From an uncultured Negativicutes bacterium (GTDB taxonomy: Bacteria; Bacillota; Negativicutes; Acidaminococcales; Acidaminococcaceae), in contig CALAZX010000083.1 in NCBI GenBank assembly GCA_937926555.1, positions 1 to 9,854 on the forward strand: DNA of 9,854 bases, given 5' to 3'. A program made the position numbers and the translations under genes. Below are positions 7,765 through 9,854 of the stretch, in pieces (the stretch's first letter is position 1; each line of letters begins with the position of its first letter). Under the pieces are notes generated by a model. That model ran no database searches, was not told where the DNA came from, and worked only from the letters and a program-made list of their open reading frames with translations.

Positions 7765-8675
7765 AGGTCATCTCTCCCTTCTTCTTTATAGCCGAACGCT
7801 TTCAGCGCCTTGTCCTTATTGCGCCAGTCGGCTTTCACTTTCACCCACAGCTCCAGGAACACCTTGCCGCCGGTGAGACCTTCGATATCCTCACGGGCCA
7901 GCTTGCCGATCTTCTTCAGCAGGCTGCCCTTGGCCCCGATGACAATGCCCTTCTGGGACTCACGCTCCACGTAGATGGTGGCGCGGATGAAGGTGCCGCC
8001 GTTGGGCCGCTCTTTGTAGTCCTCCACTTCCACCGCGATGGCGTGGGGAATCTCCTCCCGGGTGTTCAGGAGGGCTTTCTCACGGATCATCTCAGCCGCG
8101 ATGACACGCATGGGCTGGTCGGTGATCTCGTCCTCCGGGAACATGCTGGGGCCTTCCGGCAGATGCCTGGTGATCTCCGCCAGGAGCTCGTCCAGCCCCT
8201 CCTCGTTGCGGGCGCTCACCGGCACGATGGCGGCGAAGCGCATCTCCTTCTGGTAGGAGGCCATGATCTCCAGCAGCTGCTGCTTGTCCGGCAGCAGGTC
8301 GATCTTGTTGATCACCAGGATCACCGGTGTCTTCACCTGTTTCAGGTGCTCGATGATGAACAGGTCGCCGGAACCCTTCTTCTCCGCGGCGTCCACCACG
8401 AAGAGGACCACGTCCACCTGCTTCAGAGTGCTGATGGCCGTGCGGTTCATCATCTCACCCAGCTTGTGGTGGGGCTTATGGATGCCCGGGGTGTCCAGGA
8501 ACATCACCTGGGCGTTGTCCGTGGTGAGGATGCCCATGATCTTGTTACGGGTGGTCTGGGGACGGTTGCTCATGATGGCGATCTTCTCCCCGATAAATCC
8601 GTTCATCAGTGTCGATTTTCCTACGTTCGGCCTTCCTGCCAGCGCAGCGAAGCCGGAATAATGTTTTGCCTTTAT
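7761..8675 (-). CDS. era: GTPase Era, apparent ATA start
   Basis: An essential-type GTPase that binds the 3' end of 16S rRNA and helps 30S maturation. Read from the ATA at 8675 it has 304 residues, the usual length (about 300). G1 GRPNVGKST (14-22), G2 region PQTTRN (39-44), G3 DTPG (61-64), G4 NKID (123-126), G5 SARN (154-157), and a KH domain with GAKG (247-250) near the C-terminus. The first in-frame ATG (8606) lies after the P-loop, so a protein from it could not bind GTP. Upstream the frame is open to TAG at 8747-8745 without ATG, GTG or TTG. The ATA at 8675-8673 yields the expected opening xKAKHYSGFAALAGRPN and has AAGGAG 9 nt upstream. It lies between cdd and the CNNM gene, whose ATA start overlaps the era TAA stop. 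Confidence 0.94.
   Translation of the reverse strand: MKAKHYSGFAALAGRPNVGKSTLMNGFIGEKIAIMSNRPQTTRNKIMGILTTDNAQVMFLDTPGIHKPHHKLGEMMNRTAISTLKQVDVVLFVVDAAEKKGSGDLFIIEHLKQVKTPVILVINKIDLLPDKQQLLEIMASYQKEMRFAAIVPVSARNEEGLDELLAEITRHLPEGPSMFPEDEITDQPMRVIAAEMIREKALLNTREEIPHAIAVEVEDYKERPNGGTFIRATIYVERESQKGIVIGAKGSLLKKIGKLAREDIEGLTGGKVFLELWVKVKADWRNKDKALKAFGYKEEGRDDL
7774..7780 (-). promoter_or_regulatory. Shine-Dalgarno site of the CNNM gene, inside era
   Basis: AAGGGAG on the minus strand, 9 nt from the ATA codon at 7764-7762. The same 9-nt spacing is found between AAGGAG and the ppsA ATG and between AAGGAG and the era ATA. An ATG at 7771 is only 2 nt from this site and opens a different frame whose 62-residue product resembles nothing, so it is not taken as the start. 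Confidence 0.55.
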
Positions 8676-8739
8676 GATAAAGCACTCCTTTTCTCTCTCA
8701 TCTCCCCTCCTGTTTCCACAGGGGAAGACGGTCTTGCAT
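8672..8739 (-). other. Two tiny overlapping ORFs leading into era
   Basis: Minus strand: ATG 8739 opens a 13-codon frame (MQDRLPLWKQEGR) ending in TGA that overlaps the next ATG (8701) as ATGA. The second frame (MREKRSALS, 9 codons), with AGGAGG four nt before its ATG, ends in TAA overlapping the era ATA as ATAA. They could feed ribosomes to era by reinitiation. A CCTGT-GGAA-ACAGG hairpin lies across the first (8722-8709). Such short frames arise easily by chance; only the arrangement supports them. Confidence 0.25.
8685..8690 (-). promoter_or_regulatory. Shine-Dalgarno site deciding the era start
   Basis: AAGGAG on the minus strand with 9 nt to the ATA codon at 8675-8673. A GTG overlapping the end of this site (8685-8683) is out of frame with Era. 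No other SD-like site lies at a usable distance from an in-frame canonical start. Confidence 0.6.
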
Positions 8740-8797
8740 ATCTTCTATTGATAGTCGCCTGTTTCCATGGGACCGCGTTCTTTCCCGTCAGACGGGA

Positions 8798-9823
8798 TTA
8801 TCTCTCATCCAGCTGGTCCGGACCGAAGCTCAGGGGAAGCAGCTCCGCCCCGGTGACTTCCTTCCAGTCGCCTGCCATATTGGTCAGCAGCACCCGGGGG
8901 ATGGAGAACTCGCGGATCACCTGGCGGCAGGCGCCGCAGGGGGTGGTGGGCTCCGGTGTGTCCCCCACGATGAGGATGGCCCGGAAGTTCTGCTTCCCTT
9001 CGCTGACCGCCTTGAAGATGGCGGTGCGCTCGGCGCAGTTGGTCAGTCCGTACGAGGCGTTCTCCACGTTGCAGCCGGCATAGACCTTGTTGTCCTCCGT
9101 CAGCACCGCGGCGCCCACGGCGAAACCGGAATACGGCGCGTAGGCCATCTCCCGGGCTTTTTTCGCCGCCCGGTAGAGCCGGGACGCCTCACGGTCCATC
9201 TTGCCGCCCCCTTGGATAGGGATTTCAGCGTTTTTTCCGTGGGAAGCGCTGTCGAAAGCGCCGCCGGATTTTCCGCTACCGGCATCCTCTTCCGGCAGGG
9301 ATACCAGTGTGGCCGTGAAGCCGGTGCCCTCCTCCGCTGCCGCTTTGGCATCCAGGTCGGCCTGGGACAGATGGATTTTCTGGAGAGCCTCCTCCTCCTT
9401 CTGCCGCATCACCACTTTGTCCCCTTTCTCCATGTGGTCGAAACCCAGGAGATGCAGGAGACTGTGGACAGCCAGGTAGACCAGCTCGCGGTTGATGCCG
9501 TGGCCGTACTCCTTGCCCTGGCGCACGGCGGTCTCCGCGGAGATGACGATGTCGCCCAGGAGATGCTCCTCCGGCGCGCCGAACTCCTCCGGCTCCTCCG
9601 CCTCGTCCAGTGCGAAGGAAAGCACGTCCGTAGGCCGGTCCACATTGCGGTAGGCCAGATTCAGCTCGTGGATCCGGCGGTCGTCCACGATGGTCACGCC
9701 CACTTCCGTCTTCTCCGGGATGTGATGGATCTCCGCCACCGCCTGGAGTCCCCGCTCCATGAGCTCAAGGGCTTCCGCAGGCAGTTTCACCCGGTCCTGG
9801 ATGTCAGTTACGGTAATAATCAT
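8798..9823 (-). CDS. ybeY-cdd: YbeY endoribonuclease fused in frame to cytidine deaminase
   Basis: One uninterrupted 341-residue frame holding two enzymes. Residues 1 to about 152 are YbeY, a metal-dependent endoribonuclease for 16S rRNA 3'-end maturation and ribosome quality control, with the ligands of HSLLHLLGFDH (His120, His124, His130) and NRELVYLAVH before it. Residues 209-341 are cytidine deaminase (cytidine to uridine, pyrimidine salvage): APYSGFAVGAA, the NCAERTAI motif with zinc ligand Cys263 and catalytic Glu265, and PCGACRQV with Cys296 and Cys299. Between them (about 153-208) is an Ala/Gly/Ser/Glu-rich linker with no recognised domain. Met209 is a typical Cdd start and has its own SD (9213-9207), so free Cdd of 133 residues may also be made. 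In many Firmicutes ybeY and cdd are separate, often with dgkA between; dgkA is absent here. The start ATG has AAGGA 12 nt upstream, rather far. Confidence 0.9.
   Translation of the reverse strand: MIITVTDIQDRVKLPAEALELMERGLQAVAEIHHIPEKTEVGVTIVDDRRIHELNLAYRNVDRPTDVLSFALDEAEEPEEFGAPEEHLLGDIVISAETAVRQGKEYGHGINRELVYLAVHSLLHLLGFDHMEKGDKVVMRQKEEEALQKIHLSQADLDAKAAAEEGTGFTATLVSLPEEDAGSGKSGGAFDSASHGKNAEIPIQGGGKMDREASRLYRAAKKAREMAYAPYSGFAVGAAVLTEDNKVYAGCNVENASYGLTNCAERTAIFKAVSEGKQNFRAILIVGDTPEPTTPCGACRQVIREFSIPRVLLTNMAGDWKEVTGAELLPLSFGPDQLDER
9200..9213 (-). promoter_or_regulatory. Internal ribosome binding site and start for a separate Cdd
   Basis: AAGGGGG (9213-9207) lies 7 nt before ATG 9199-9197, which is codon 209 of the fused frame. 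From there the product is 133 residues, the usual size of a homotetrameric cytidine deaminase. This is the kind of signal expected if the two genes were once separate or if the ORF yields two products. Confidence 0.5.
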
Positions 9824-9854
9824 GCTGACGGTTCATCCTTTCTTCCGTTCCTCG
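9820..9854 (-). other. Probable 3' end of an upstream gene, cut by window end
   Basis: Two frames could be the tail of the preceding gene: one ends EERKKG with TGA at 9835-9833, just at the ybeY SD; the other ends KDEPSA with TGA at 9822-9820, overlapping the ybeY ATG as ATGA. Firmicute homologues often have phoH or an HD-domain membrane protein (yqfF) here, but about 10 codons are too few to identify anything. Confidence 0.3.

Noticed and set aside
7583..7771. 62-codon frame starting with ATG 7771 as the real start of the CNNM gene through a frameshift
   Set aside because: Joining it would need a one-base change and adds residues unlike CNNM N-termini. The ATA 7764 frame gives a suitable N-terminus without any frameshift, though a base error cannot be excluded.
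8784..8796. CCCGTC-A-GACGGG inverted repeat just after the cdd stop as a terminator
   Set aside because: The stem is at most five pairs with a minimal loop, and no T run follows on either strand; cdd and era are probably cotranscribed.

Overview
All recognisable genes in this window lie on the minus strand, so the text below reads from high to low coordinates. The content is a bacterial housekeeping cluster: YbeY fused in frame to cytidine deaminase, Era GTPase, a CNNM/CBS/CorC membrane protein, RecO, a glycine T-box riboswitch, the two-subunit glycyl-tRNA synthetase (glyQ, glyS), and the N-terminal three quarters of phosphoenolpyruvate synthase (ppsA), cut by the window start. The T-box leader, strong Shine-Dalgarno sites, the ybeY-cdd-era-recO-glyQS order and the two-subunit GlyRS point to a Firmicute. 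The GC-rich third positions and the CNNM gene between era and recO suggest, by inference only, a Negativicutes relative such as the Acidaminococcaceae.

Layout. 9854-8798: end of an unknown upstream gene, then the ybeY-cdd ORF. 8797-8676: short spacer with two tiny overlapping ORFs leading into era. 8675-6430: era and the CNNM gene, overlapping by 4 nt, followed by a good intrinsic terminator at 6361-6327. 6243-5494: recO. 5497-5240: a textbook sigma-70 promoter that begins inside the recO stop codon, then a complete glycine T-box leader with terminator. 5239-2304: glyQ and glyS, joined by a TAATG overlap. 2303-1830: a 474-nt gap with a probable glyS terminator, two nearly identical 18-bp palindromes and the ppsA promoter. 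1829-1: ppsA.

Roles. The left part (Era, YbeY, RecO) covers ribosome maturation and DNA repair, and Cdd does pyrimidine salvage. GlyQS charges tRNA-Gly and is induced by uncharged tRNA-Gly through the T-box. PpsA makes PEP from pyruvate and has its own promoter, whose -10 box is covered by one of the palindromes, so it is probably regulated separately.

The most unusual observation concerns starts. Both era and the CNNM gene lack any in-frame ATG, GTG or TTG that would give a complete protein. In each, an ATA codon sits 9 nt downstream of a good Shine-Dalgarno site, at the expected N-terminus, and overlaps the stop codon of an upstream ORF as ATAA. This suggests AUA initiation, perhaps by termination-reinitiation, or two G-to-A changes. 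The paired operators around ppsA and the YbeY-Cdd fusion with an internal start are the other points worth checking. I saw no mobile element, CRISPR array, tRNA or rRNA gene.
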